A DNA stretch of 64,000 bases, taken from the NCBI RefSeq assembly GCF_024623325.1, contig NZ_JANJZD010000019.1, positions 56,262-120,261 on the forward strand, written 5' to 3'. Below the pieces are notes generated by a model that saw nothing but the letters and a program-made list of their open reading frames with translations, was not told the DNA's origin and searched no databases. Shown piece after piece: positions 1 to 8,896 of this stretch (position 1 is the stretch's first letter; every line of letters starts with the position of its first letter). This DNA comes from Acetatifactor muris (GTDB lineage Bacteria > Bacillota > Clostridia > Lachnospirales > Lachnospiraceae). The translations under genes were made by a program, and so were the position numbers.

Positions 1-504
1 TCTGCTCAGAAATTTAAGGGAACCGGAATACTCGTCCTTTTCCGCTTCCTCTTCTGCGATCTCCCGGAATTTCCGCTTATCAGCCTCCTTAAGTTTATCG
101 CTCTCCAGCACATACCAATGCCGCTTAAACTCCTCCGAAATTTCCCTTTTCAGTTTCCTGTGCGCGGATGCAAAGGTGGGCTGCTTTGCCGATTTCAGCG
201 TCAGATTTATCACCGGATACCTTCCCATTTGCTCCGTATACCCGCCGCCGGACTCCATGATTTTCAGTCCCTGAAATAACGCCCGATTCTGCCCATTCCG
301 CTCCTCGTCCCCCGTGTCCTCAAAGAAGTACCTGAGCATGCTCAGGTTCAGCGTCTTGCCGAACCGCCGGGGGCGGGTGAAGAGGTTCACCTCCCCCTTT
401 AAATCCATCAATTCTTTGATCAGCATGGTTTTATCGATATAGTAATAGCCGTCCCTGATTATTTTTTCAAAATTATCTATGCCTATCGGCAATGCCTTTT
501 TCAT
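1..504 (-). CDS. AAA-ATPase-like / PD-(D/E)XK family protein, 5'-end only (cut by window edge)
   Basis: The first 168 codons are visible; the rest lies beyond base 1. The start ATG (502-504) shares one base with the TGA stop of the upstream paralogue (504-506), so the two are translationally coupled. The N-terminus has the family hallmarks: YYIDKTMLIKEL, then the arginine-rich RPRRFGKTLNLSML segment, a P-loop-like motif with a conserved GKT. This matches the AAA-ATPase_like family that usually carries a C-terminal PD-(D/E)XK nuclease-like domain (PF09820 plus PF08011). Bases 185-390 are identical to 1891-2096 of the neighbouring gene while the flanks differ. The cellular function of this family is not established. 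Confidence 0.85.
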   Translation of the reverse strand, partial: MKKALPIGIDNFEKIIRDGYYYIDKTMLIKELMDLKGEVNLFTRPRRFGKTLNLSMLRYFFEDTGDEERNGQNRALFQGLKIMESGGGYTEQMGRYPVINLTLKSAKQPTFASAHRKLKREISEEFKRHWYVLESDKLKEADKRKFREIAEEEAEKDEYSGSLKFLSR

Positions 505-2210
505 CACCGCACCTCGCCTTTCCCAAACCGCACCTCACAGTCCTTCCGGTAAAAGGCAATTCCGTAACAGTCAATCTTCCGATAGCCCTCTGTCCGCAGT
601 TCATCCATATACTTTTTATCGTAAATCTGCTGCACTGCCCTGTCCGCGTCCGCCTCCAGATCGTCGATGGTCCTCGAAACCTTTAATTCCAAAACAAAGG
701 CTCTCCCGCGCAGGGACGGGCTTTTCACCATGATGTCACTTCGCCCTCTCCCCGACTCCCGGTTGGATGTCACCAGGTAATCCTCGCTCTGACTCAGAAT
801 CCCGGCCAGAAATCCGTGGTAGAAGTTTTCCGCGCTGTCGTAAAAACTGATAGTGGAGAACAGCTGACTGTTCAGAATCTCTCCTATTTTTTCGGCGTTT
901 CCGTCTTCCATGGCCCGGTACAGATCTCGGAAGTCCTGTTTTTCTATCTTTTCCCTCATCCAGTTCATAATCGTATTTTCATATATCGTTATCACTTCTG
1001 TATTGGGAATGCGTACCCTGGCGAAAACATATTTTCCCAAAAAATATTCCGACGCTTTTGTCAGATACCCGGTAAAATAAAGGAAATTCCACAGGTTCTC
1101 TCCCCTGTCATGCATATCCCCGTACGTAACCTCCTCATGTACCTGCACATCCAGGGTCTCACCACTCAACAGCCGCTCTATCTCTCCTCTTGTCTCCCTG
1201 TCCGCCCCGGCAACCATATCCTTTATGATATCATTGGAACTGGTGTTTACCCAGTACGAACGGGGAAAGGCATTGCTGTCCGCAGCCAGATCGTACATAT
1301 AGTTAATCACACTCCAGGGATTGTAAACCTCCGTATCGCCGAAAGTGTATCCGTCATACCATTCCTTCATGGTCGGAAAGCGTTTTTCCACTTCATAATA
1401 GGCCATCATCCGCAGAACTTCCGTTTCCGTGAAGCCAAAATGTTCGCTGTACTGGCGGTCCATCACAGAGATGATCCGCAGGTGATTTAAGCCTGTAAAT
1501 ATGCTCTCCTTTGATATTCTCAGGCAGCCTGTAATCACCGCAAACTGCAGATAGTCATTGGTCTTCAGCGCTGACTCGAACAGGGAACGGATAAAATCCA
1601 CCATCTCCTCATAGAAACCGCTGAAATAGGCATTCTCCAACGGCACATCATACTCGTCCATCAGAATAACCGTCTTCCTGCCTGTGATCTTATACATGCA
1701 CCTGGCAAACAGCTTCAGGGAACCACGCACCTGCTTTTCGTCTGCCTTTTCGTCCGCGATCTCCAGATATTGCTCATATTCCCTTGCGGTAAGCCGTTCC
1801 CTTCCCTGTTCTACAACTTCCCGGCGCCTGTCGAATTCAGCGGCTATTTCTGCGCGTATCATATAGAGGGCATTCTCCAGACTTCTCTGTTTTGCCGATT
1901 TCAGCGTCAGATTTATCACCGGATACCTTCCCATTTGCTCCGTATACCCGCCGCCGGACTCCATGATTTTCAGTCCCTGAAATAACGCCCGATTCTGCCC
2001 ATTCCGCTCCTCGTCCCCCGTGTCCTCAAAGAAGTACCTGAGCATGCTCAGGTTCAGCGTCTTGCCGAACCGCCGGGGGCGGGTGAAGAGGTTCACTTTT
2101 CCTTTTAAATCCAACAGCTCCTTTATCAGCATGGTTTTATCCACGTAGTAATATCCGGTCTTTATGATATCTTCAAAATTATCTACACCTATTGGCAATG
2201 CCTTTTTCAT
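504..2210 (-). CDS. AAA-ATPase-like / PD-(D/E)XK nuclease family protein
   Basis: The 568-residue protein has the usual full length for the family. Near the N-terminus are YYYVDKTMLIKELL and RPRRFGKTLNLSMLRYFF (P-loop region). The Walker-B-like stretch VILMDEYDVPLE follows at about residue 205, then the RISKESIF and WYDGYTFG family motifs. The C-terminus has SGRGRSDIMV...FVLELKV, the D...E-x-K core of a PD-(D/E)XK fold. I chose the second of two adjacent ATGs because the paralogue downstream begins MKKALPIG at that position and GGGGGTGG lies just upstream. A good promoter lies at 2380-2408. Members are often multicopy in gut Clostridia and Bacteroidetes. The role is unknown; a nuclease or defence role is only inference. 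Confidence 0.88.
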   Translation of the reverse strand: MKKALPIGVDNFEDIIKTGYYYVDKTMLIKELLDLKGKVNLFTRPRRFGKTLNLSMLRYFFEDTGDEERNGQNRALFQGLKIMESGGGYTEQMGRYPVINLTLKSAKQRSLENALYMIRAEIAAEFDRRREVVEQGRERLTAREYEQYLEIADEKADEKQVRGSLKLFARCMYKITGRKTVILMDEYDVPLENAYFSGFYEEMVDFIRSLFESALKTNDYLQFAVITGCLRISKESIFTGLNHLRIISVMDRQYSEHFGFTETEVLRMMAYYEVEKRFPTMKEWYDGYTFGDTEVYNPWSVINYMYDLAADSNAFPRSYWVNTSSNDIIKDMVAGADRETRGEIERLLSGETLDVQVHEEVTYGDMHDRGENLWNFLYFTGYLTKASEYFLGKYVFARVRIPNTEVITIYENTIMNWMREKIEKQDFRDLYRAMEDGNAEKIGEILNSQLFSTISFYDSAENFYHGFLAGILSQSEDYLVTSNRESGRGRSDIMVKSPSLRGRAFVLELKVSRTIDDLEADADRAVQQIYDKKYMDELRTEGYRKIDCYGIAFYRKDCEVRFGKGEVR

Positions 2211-2310
2211 CATTCCACCCCCATTCGGTCACACAGCGCACACTCTCCAGATTACTTCTGATCTCATCTGCCGAAAACGCAGTCGGCAGCGCCTTTTATC
2301 TGTCAATATT

Positions 2311-2339
2311 ATACCATGATTATAGTTCAATCATGGTAT
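2311..2339. promoter_or_regulatory. Perfect 11-bp dyad in the 5' leader of the AAA-ATPase gene pair
   Basis: ATACCATGATT (2311-2321) and AATCATGGTAT (2329-2339) form a perfect inverted repeat around a 7-base loop. It lies 40-70 bases downstream of the predicted start point of the promoter at 2380-2408 and about 100 bases before the gene start. It could be an operator or an RNA hairpin. No run of T follows it on the minus strand, so it is not a standard terminator. Confidence 0.6.
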
Positions 2340-2379
2340 GGATGGCCATTCGGCCGTTTTCTGCCACGAGTATGTGCAT

Positions 2380-2408
2380 ATTATACCCTAATCCAACTCA
2401 TTTCACAA
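2380..2408 (-). promoter_or_regulatory. Sigma-A-type promoter for the tandem AAA-ATPase genes
   Basis: On the minus strand a TTGTGA -35 (2403-2408) and a perfect TATAAT -10 (2380-2385) are separated by exactly 17 bases. They point towards the gene starting at 2210. Confidence 0.65.
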
Positions 2409-2565
2409 TCAATACTTTGCGGCAGTCTGCGCAGGCACTGCCCCCGAAGCGCACCTCCAGCCCTGGCATCCCTTTCGATTTTACCGGCCAATGCAAATGC
2501 CACTCCCAAATGCAATTTCCTGTTATAGTCTTTCTAATAAAGGGTGCTGGATAGAAAACATTATA

Positions 2566-2609
2566 AAAGGACATGACGACAGCTATCTTAGCTTTTCTCC
2601 ATGTCCTTT
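2566..2609 (-). terminator. Likely terminator after the IlvD/Edd dehydratase
   Basis: AAAGGACATG (2566-2575) pairs with CATGTCCTTT (2600-2609), 20 bases beyond the dehydratase stop codon. On the minus strand the stem is followed by TTATAATGTTTTC, a moderately U-rich tail. The loop is long (24 nt) but contains a short inner AGCT/AGCT pairing. Confidence 0.5.
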
Positions 2610-2628
2610 CATATGCAGTAACTCTTCC

Positions 2629-4374
2629 TTAATACTCCAGATACGCTCCCTTCATGGGGCTTGCCGCATGCTGGCTGAAAAGTCGCAGCGCACCGCTTTT
2701 GTACTTCGGCTCCCGGGGCTTCCAGTTCCTGCGGCGCTCTTCCAGTACCGCCGCCACCTCTTCCATGGTTCTGCGCTCTCCATCGATACCGATGATATTC
2801 AGCTTCCGCGCTTCCACATCGATCTCAATCAGGTCACCTTCCTCCACAAGGGCTATGGGACCGCAGTCTACTGCCTCCGGACTGCAGTGCCCGATCACCG
2901 GTCCTGTGGATGCACCGGAAAATCGTCCGTCCGTAATCAGCGCAATGCTCTTCCCCAGCTCCTTATCGCTGCTGATTGCCTCAGAAGTATAGAACATCTC
3001 CGGCATTCCGCTGCCCTTCGGGCCCTCATAGCGGATGAACACCGCGTCGCCCTTCTGCACCTTATGTTTCAGCACCGCATCCAGACATTCCTCTTCACTG
3101 TCAAAAGGTCTCGCTCTCAGAACCGCCCGGAACATTTCCTTCGGGCAGGCCGTATGCTTGATGACCGCCCCTTCCGGAGCCAGGTTTCCTCTCAGTATGG
3201 CAATGCTGCCGTCCGTGCCGATTGCCTCGTCATAAGGGCGAATGATGTCTTCCCGGGTCAGGGAAACCTGATACCGTTTATTGAATTCTTCCAGCCATTT
3301 TTCACATCTTTCATAGAAGCCATTCCGCTTCAGCTCATCCAGATTCTCTCCCAGTGTCTTCCCGGTCACAGTCATTACATCCAGGTGCAGATGCCCGCGA
3401 ATTTCTTCCATGATGGCCGGTACACCTCCCGCATAGTAGAAGCATTCTGCCGGCCAGCGTCCCGCAGGGCGGATGTCCAAAAGGTATCTGGCATTTCTAT
3501 GCAGTCTGTCAAAGGTGTCTCCCGTGATTTCAATGCCAAATTCATGAGCAATGGCCGGAATGTGCAGCAGACAGTTGGTACTTCCCGAGATCGCCGCATG
3601 TACCAGAATCGCATTCTCAAAGCTCTCCATGATGACTATATCCCCCGGCCGCATATCCGGCATGGAGGCAAGTTTCACCGCCAGTGCACCTGCCTCCCTG
3701 GCAAATGTAAGCAGGTCCGGACTGGTAGCCGGCATCAGCGCACTTCCCGGCAGAGCAAGTCCCAGCGCCTCCGCCATAATCTGCATAGTGGAAGCCGTGC
3801 CGATGAAAGAGCAGGCACCGCAGCTGGGACAGGCATTGCATTTTGCCCAGTTCAGCTTCTCCTCGTCAATTTCTCCCCGCTGGTACTGAGCGCTGTACTT
3901 GCCCAGCTGCTCCAGCGTCAGCATTTCCGGTCCGGCATTCATGGTCCCTCCCGGCACCACAACGGCAGGAATATTCACCCGCGCAAGTCCCATCAGGTTT
4001 CCCGGCAGTCCCTTGTCACAGCTTGCCAGATACACTCCTGCGTCAAAAGGGGTGGCATTGGCATGAATCTCAATCATATTGGCAATCATCTCCCGGCTGA
4101 CCAGACTGTAGTTAATCCCATCTGTCCCCTGGCTCTCCCCATCGCAGATATCCGTGCAGTAATAACGCGCGCCGTGGCCTCCTGCCTCTTCGATTCCTTT
4201 TCTCACCTCTTCCACCAGAATGTTCAGGTGTCCGCTTCCCGGATGGCTGTCTCCGTAGGTGCTTTCAATCATCACCTGGGTTTTCGACAGATCTTCCGGC
4301 TTCCATCCGGTTCCTATCCGAAGCGGATCCAGCTCCGGTGCATTTTTACGCATCTCCTGACTTCTCAGTTCCAT
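2629..4374 (-). CDS. IlvD/Edd family dehydratase, probably for a sugar acid
   Basis: The 581-residue protein has the IlvD/Edd fold. Cluster-ligand motifs are visible: the SCDKGLPG segment, NACPSCGACSFIGTASTMQ and the SGSTNCLLHIPA region, followed by TDGRFSGAS near the C-terminus. These enzymes are Fe-S cluster dehydratases that turn a 2,3-dihydroxy acid into a 2-keto acid. IlvD itself acts in branched-chain amino acid synthesis; relatives act on aldonic acids. No ilv gene is nearby, and the gene lies 163 bases behind a GntP-type gluconate permease in the same direction. An aldonate dehydratase is therefore more likely than IlvD, but this is inferred from context. The start was chosen at MELRSQEM, preceded by GGAAGAGGAG, rather than an ATG 27 codons upstream. 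Confidence 0.82.
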   Translation of the reverse strand: MELRSQEMRKNAPELDPLRIGTGWKPEDLSKTQVMIESTYGDSHPGSGHLNILVEEVRKGIEEAGGHGARYYCTDICDGESQGTDGINYSLVSREMIANMIEIHANATPFDAGVYLASCDKGLPGNLMGLARVNIPAVVVPGGTMNAGPEMLTLEQLGKYSAQYQRGEIDEEKLNWAKCNACPSCGACSFIGTASTMQIMAEALGLALPGSALMPATSPDLLTFAREAGALAVKLASMPDMRPGDIVIMESFENAILVHAAISGSTNCLLHIPAIAHEFGIEITGDTFDRLHRNARYLLDIRPAGRWPAECFYYAGGVPAIMEEIRGHLHLDVMTVTGKTLGENLDELKRNGFYERCEKWLEEFNKRYQVSLTREDIIRPYDEAIGTDGSIAILRGNLAPEGAVIKHTACPKEMFRAVLRARPFDSEEECLDAVLKHKVQKGDAVFIRYEGPKGSGMPEMFYTSEAISSDKELGKSIALITDGRFSGASTGPVIGHCSPEAVDCGPIALVEEGDLIEIDVEARKLNIIGIDGERRTMEEVAAVLEERRRNWKPREPKYKSGALRLFSQHAASPMKGAYLEY

Positions 4375-4490
4375 CTCTCCTCTTCCTTTCCTTCCCTGTT
4401 GTGTCGGTTTCTTCCAGATGCACCGCCCTTCCCCCCCGGAGAAAAAACGGCACACTCCTGGAATCCCCCATTCTGCAGGAAACCATATTT

Positions 4491-4522
4491 GTAACAGTTC
4501 CGGCAGCTTGCGGAACTGTTAC
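4491..4522. repeat. Palindromic element, copy 1 (GTAACAGTTC family)
   Basis: GTAACAGTTCCG (4491-4502) and CGGAACTGTTAC (4511-4522) are perfect 12-bp arms around GCAGCTTG, between the permease and dehydratase genes. A very similar hairpin with the same CAGCTT loop core is at 8897-8930. It could act as an intercistronic stabiliser or attenuator between these two co-oriented genes. Confidence 0.65.
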
Positions 4523-4537
4523 CTGATCCTGCGATTC

Positions 4538-5896
4538 CTATGCAAAAAACGAAATAATCAGCGCCACCACAAATCCGGTTCCGCCCACCAGTGTCTCCAT
4601 AACGGTCCAGGTCTTCAGAGTCGTCTTTTCATCCATTCCCACCAGAGACTTCACCAGCCAGAAGCCGGAGTCATTAAAGTGAGAGCAGACAGTTGCGCCG
4701 CCTGCCACCGCCGCTGTGGTGCAGGCCAGATACAGCGGAGACAAATCTGCGATTCCCGGCATTGCCGCGATAATACCTGCCGCCATGGTCATGGCAACCG
4801 TCGCCGAACCCACACAGATTCTCACCAGAGCAGCCACAATAAAAGCCACCACCACAATGGGAAGCTTCGCGGAAGACACTGCATTGCCGATCAGGTCGCC
4901 AAGCCCCGAATACTGCAGCATATACCGAAGCACACCACCACACGCTGTCACCAGGAGAATCAGTCCCGTAGGCTCCAGAGACTTTGTCATAATCTTTTCC
5001 AGTTGTTCCATTTTATATCCATGTCCCAGACCGAGAATCAGCATAGCGGCAATGGTGGCAATCAGAAGCGCCACAAAAGGTTCGCCCAGGAAGCCGAAAA
5101 TCGGCGCCAACCCGCTCAGTGCCGGAACCACTCCCGCCACAGAGTCGAGAATGATCAGTACCAGCGGAATCAGTATGATTCCCACAATTGTCCAGAAATT
5201 GGGCAGCTTTGACTCATCAAAATCTTCCTGCTTTGCCACGTGCTCCGGAACCGGAACCATGTATTTATTTCCGCAGATGGCACCCCACACAGGGCCTGCC
5301 ACCACCATGGCAAAGATGCCGCAGACAACTCCTACCATAATAACCCAGCCCAGCTCCACATCCAGCATGGTTGCCACCAGAACCGGTCCCGGTGTGGGCG
5401 GAATAAACGCATGACCAACCGCAAGTCCCGCCAGAAGCGGAATCGCATAGAACAGAGAGGAGCGATTGGTTCTCTTGGCAAGGGAAAAGGCAAGCGGAAT
5501 CAAAATAATCAGACCGGCGTCAAAGAATACCGGCATGGCAATGACCAGGCCCGTAATGCCCAGCGCCCAGGCCGCTTTTTTATCGCCAAACCACTTCACC
5601 ATGCTGACGGCCAGCGTCTGGGCCCCGCCGGAGGCCTCCAATATGGCGCCGAACATGGAGCCTAAGCCTACCAGCAGTGCAATTCCCTTGAGGGTATTGC
5701 CGATACCGTCATTTACGGCCGTCACTATGTTCTCAAAAGGCATGCCTGCCCCCAGTCCTATGACAATCGCCCCCACCAGAATGGCAACCATTGCCTGTAC
5801 CTTAAACACAATAATTAATAACAGCAATACCGCGAGTCCTACGATTGCCGCAATCACCAACCTTGTAGGATTCAGTTCCAGAGCTTCTCCAACCAT
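4538..5896 (-). CDS. GntP family gluconate/sugar-acid permease
   Basis: The 452-residue polytopic membrane protein has about 12 hydrophobic segments and the GntP family pattern. This includes AVNDGIGNTLKGIALLVGLGSMFG, the AMPVFFDAGLIILIPLAF segment and GHAFIPPTPGPV, the loop characteristic of gluconate:proton symporters. The third candidate ATG (MVGEALELNP) was chosen because AAGGAGG sits 8 bases before it; the two upstream ATGs lack a good ribosome binding site. It probably imports gluconate or a related aldonate or uronate-derived acid for the dehydratase downstream. The exact substrate cannot be read from sequence. Confidence 0.88.
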   Translation of the reverse strand: MVGEALELNPTRLVIAAIVGLAVLLLLIIVFKVQAMVAILVGAIVIGLGAGMPFENIVTAVNDGIGNTLKGIALLVGLGSMFGAILEASGGAQTLAVSMVKWFGDKKAAWALGITGLVIAMPVFFDAGLIILIPLAFSLAKRTNRSSLFYAIPLLAGLAVGHAFIPPTPGPVLVATMLDVELGWVIMVGVVCGIFAMVVAGPVWGAICGNKYMVPVPEHVAKQEDFDESKLPNFWTIVGIILIPLVLIILDSVAGVVPALSGLAPIFGFLGEPFVALLIATIAAMLILGLGHGYKMEQLEKIMTKSLEPTGLILLVTACGGVLRYMLQYSGLGDLIGNAVSSAKLPIVVVAFIVAALVRICVGSATVAMTMAAGIIAAMPGIADLSPLYLACTTAAVAGGATVCSHFNDSGFWLVKSLVGMDEKTTLKTWTVMETLVGGTGFVVALIISFFA

Positions 5897-6166
5897 ACCT
5901 ATGACCTCCTTTTTCATTTTACAGTCCCCGCGTCGCGAATCCTGCAATCATGATTCCATTATATAATTCCGTAAATTTTCAGACAATACATCTGCTGTAT
6001 TTAGTTGGATTTCCATTATTTGCACAAAAAAGAAAGATTTCCGGCCTGCAGAATCTCTCCTTTTTTGTACATTATATCCAGCTCATTCCATCTTCCGTTG
6101 TATTTTCCCCCTGTACTTCCCCGGCAGACCATATCCCCCTTTCAACGCCTGTAATCAGAATCCCCG

Positions 6167-7051
6167 TCAAATCTGCATCTTTGAATAGCCCTCTCTCCTG
6201 ACATACTCTCGAAACTGTGCCGGTGTCATATCCATGTGCTTTTTAAATACCTTACCGAAATAATTCGCATTGGCAAAACCACATTCCACCGCAATTTCCT
6301 CGATTGTTTTTTCCGTGGCAGTCAGCAAATCCACCGCATTGTCAAGGCGCGCCCTGGTCAGATAATCAATGGCTTTTATCCCTGTCTCCCTGTAGAATTC
6401 CCGGGAGAGATGGCTCTGACTCACCTTCAGAAATGCCGCCGCATCCGATATGCCTATGGGATTCATATAATGCTTCCGGATATAATCTCCTGCCCTGGCC
6501 CCCAGAGAAGAGCCCTCACCTGCTTTGTTCCCCGGTATTGTGTCTGTACAGAGAAGACACAGAAATTCAAATGTTTTGCTGCTGAGCCAGAAAGGATTCC
6601 TGACCATCCCCTCTCTGGCCATGACATGTATCTCAAAAAGCAGCCGGACAGCCTCGTGGGAACGGGGCAATGAAAAAATCTGTCCCAGATACCTCTCTAT
6701 CTGCCGGCAGTACCGTTCCGCCCCATGACATTCGAACATGATAAAAAGGAATTCCCAGGGGGCCTGACTGCGCTTCTCGTCGAAATAATAGCTCTCCTCT
6801 CCCGGAAGCTTCAGAAAAAAAGCCTTCTCCTCATCCACCGGCTGCTCCTGACCGTTTATTTTTACCGTTCCACTTCCGCTCAGCGTATATTGAAACAGCC
6901 AGGCCGGTCTCCGCTCCCGATTCTCCCAATAATAGCCGGAAGAGCACCTCTTTTCCCTTCCTATGGCAGTCAGCTGCACAAAAGGATTCTCCACATCCTC
7001 CAGGAAATGAAAGGCATAGTTGTCCAGAATATCTGTGTCTTTTTTGTACAT
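6167..7051 (-). CDS. AraC family transcriptional regulator
   Basis: The 294-residue protein has an N-terminal cupin-like sensing domain (GSGTVKINGQEQPVDEEKAFFL, about residues 59-80) and a C-terminal pair of helix-turn-helix motifs of AraC type. The second contains the signature TIEEIAVECGFANANYFGKVFKKHMDMTPAQFREY. The start at MYKKDTD was chosen because AAGAGG lies about 10 bases upstream and the length then fits the family; earlier in-frame ATGs would add up to 77 residues in what looks like promoter DNA. It is divergent from the GH4 gene across about 275 bases, so it probably senses a sugar ligand and controls that gene, possibly also the permease and dehydratase behind it. Confidence 0.88.
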   Translation of the reverse strand: MYKKDTDILDNYAFHFLEDVENPFVQLTAIGREKRCSSGYYWENRERRPAWLFQYTLSGSGTVKINGQEQPVDEEKAFFLKLPGEESYYFDEKRSQAPWEFLFIMFECHGAERYCRQIERYLGQIFSLPRSHEAVRLLFEIHVMAREGMVRNPFWLSSKTFEFLCLLCTDTIPGNKAGEGSSLGARAGDYIRKHYMNPIGISDAAAFLKVSQSHLSREFYRETGIKAIDYLTRARLDNAVDLLTATEKTIEEIAVECGFANANYFGKVFKKHMDMTPAQFREYVRREGYSKMQI

Positions 7052-7326
7052 CAAAAAATTACCTCTTCTCATCAAATAGTTACCGTTGAAAAGTATTGTT
7101 CTTTTCTCTATCATAAAGGCAGATGATGACTTTCTCTGCCGTTTTTTCCTGAGATGAGTATAGCATTTTACTGCTATAAAGTAAATCCTATTGTCTGGCC
7201 ATGCCGTAAAAAGTAACCCGTATTTTTCATGACAGCAGTTCAGGCAGATCACGGAACCGTCGCTTACAGGTATCGGCATCATAAGTCACAGAGTATCATC
7301 AAAAAATTACATAAGGAGGCAATATC

Positions 7327-8817
7327 ATGTCCTTTAAAGTAGCGTTTATAGGCGCCGGAAGCATCGGCTTTACCAGAGGTCTTCTGGCAGATATCCTGAC
7401 AGTGCCGGAATTTCGCGACATTGAAGTATCATTTACTGACATCAATCCCGACAACCTGCGGATGGTGACGCAGCTCTGCCAGCGGGATATCGACGAGAAC
7501 GGTCTGAATATCCGAATCCATGCCACGTTGGACCGCCGGGAGGCTTTCCAAGATGCAAAATATGTCATCAACTGCGTCCGGATTGGTATGCTGGAAGGCT
7601 TTGAAACCGATGTGGAAATTCCTCTGAAGTACGGTGTGGACCAGTGCGTGGGCGATACCCTCTGCATCGGCGGCATTATGTACGGCCAGCGGGGAATTCA
7701 CGCCATGCTGGGTTTCTGTAAGGACATTCGGGAGGTGGCTGCCCCTGGCTGTATCCTGTTAAACTATTCCAATCCCAACGCCATGGTCACCTGGGCCTGC
7801 AACAAATACGGAAAAGTCCCCACCTACGGTCTCTGCCACGGCGTTCAGCACGGCCATGACCAGATTGCAAAAGCCCTGGGACGAAAAAAAGAAGACGTGG
7901 ATATCATCTGCGCAGGCCTGAATCACCAGACCTGGTACATCAGTGTGAAAACAGACGGCGTGGAACGGACCGGAGAACTCTATGAACTGATGAAACAGGC
8001 AGATTTCGCAAAAGATGAAAATATCCGCCTTGATGTAATGCAGAATTTCGGCTATTATTCCACCGAATCCAACGGACATCTGTCAGAATATCTGATGTGG
8101 TACCGAAAGCGGCCGGAGGAGATGGAAAAGTGGATTAACTACAGTTCCTGGATTCAGGGGGAAACTGCCGGGTACCTTCGGGTATGTCGTGAGAGCAGAA
8201 ACTGGTTCGAGACAGACTTCCCCAACTGGCTCCGGGAGCCGGCCAGAAAATTTATCCCGGAGAAACGTTCCAGCGAGCACGGAAGCTATATCATAGAAGG
8301 TCTGGAGACTGGCCGCATCTACAGAGGCTGCTTTAATGTCATGAACAACGGCACCATCACCAATCTGCCTGAGGAATGTGTGGTGGAAGTCCCCTGCTAT
8401 GTGGATTACAACGGCATCTCCATTCCGAAAGTAGGGGATCTGCCTCTGGGCTGTGCCGCCATCTGTTCTGCAAGTGTATGGGTGCAGAAGCTGGCCGTGG
8501 AGGCGGCCGTACAGGGAGATATCCGTCTGCTTTACCAGGCAGCCATGATGGATCCTCTCACCGGCGCAGTGTGCACCCCCGATGAAATCCGCCAGATGGT
8601 GGACGAAATGCTTGTGGCAGGAAAAGAATGGCTGCCTCAGTACAGCCGTGAAATTCCACAGGCGGAAAAAAGGCTGGAAAACAGACCGGTCCCCTGTCGT
8701 CCTGTAAAAGGCTTTAAACAAACTGTAAAAACAGTGGAGGAAATGGCAGAGGAAAAAGCGAAATACCGCGCGCTGGCTTCTGCGGCCGCCAAAGAAAATG
8801 TGAAAGACAGCCAATGA
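7327..8817 (+). CDS. Glycoside hydrolase family 4 enzyme, alpha-glucuronidase/galacturonidase-like
   Basis: The 496-residue protein starts with an NAD-binding Rossmann motif (FIGAGSIGF, residues 8-16). It carries the NYSNPNAMVTWA and GLCHGVQHGHDQ segments and a later GLNHQTW. GH4 enzymes need NAD and a divalent metal and cleave glycosidic bonds by a redox-assisted elimination. In this family the short Cys-x-x-x motif tracks specificity: CHS for alpha-galactosidases, CDM for alpha-glucosidases, CN for 6-phospho-glycosidases and CHG for uronidases. Here it reads CHGV, which favours an alpha-glucuronidase or alpha-galacturonidase over MelA. That agrees with the sugar-acid permease and dehydratase next door. 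AAGGAGG lies 8 bases before the ATG. Confidence 0.85.
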   Translation: MSFKVAFIGAGSIGFTRGLLADILTVPEFRDIEVSFTDINPDNLRMVTQLCQRDIDENGLNIRIHATLDRREAFQDAKYVINCVRIGMLEGFETDVEIPLKYGVDQCVGDTLCIGGIMYGQRGIHAMLGFCKDIREVAAPGCILLNYSNPNAMVTWACNKYGKVPTYGLCHGVQHGHDQIAKALGRKKEDVDIICAGLNHQTWYISVKTDGVERTGELYELMKQADFAKDENIRLDVMQNFGYYSTESNGHLSEYLMWYRKRPEEMEKWINYSSWIQGETAGYLRVCRESRNWFETDFPNWLREPARKFIPEKRSSEHGSYIIEGLETGRIYRGCFNVMNNGTITNLPEECVVEVPCYVDYNGISIPKVGDLPLGCAAICSASVWVQKLAVEAAVQGDIRLLYQAAMMDPLTGAVCTPDEIRQMVDEMLVAGKEWLPQYSREIPQAEKRLENRPVPCRPVKGFKQTVKTVEEMAEEKAKYRALASAAAKENVKDSQ

Positions 8818-8896
8818 GCGGGAGCCGCCAGATATTTTCATTGAGGATATCATTCTAATTTACCTTGCCTCGCCCCCGGCTTCATGTTAAAATAAA

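Noticed and set aside
2629..4374. Annotation as biosynthetic IlvD
   Set aside because: No other branched-chain amino acid gene is near; the co-oriented GntP permease points to a sugar acid. The family alone does not decide, so no gene symbol was given.
2491..4494. 667-codon open frame on the + strand
   Set aside because: It is exactly antisense to the IlvD/Edd dehydratase; its product is low in family-like motifs and rich in His/Arg/Cys, as expected from a shadow frame.
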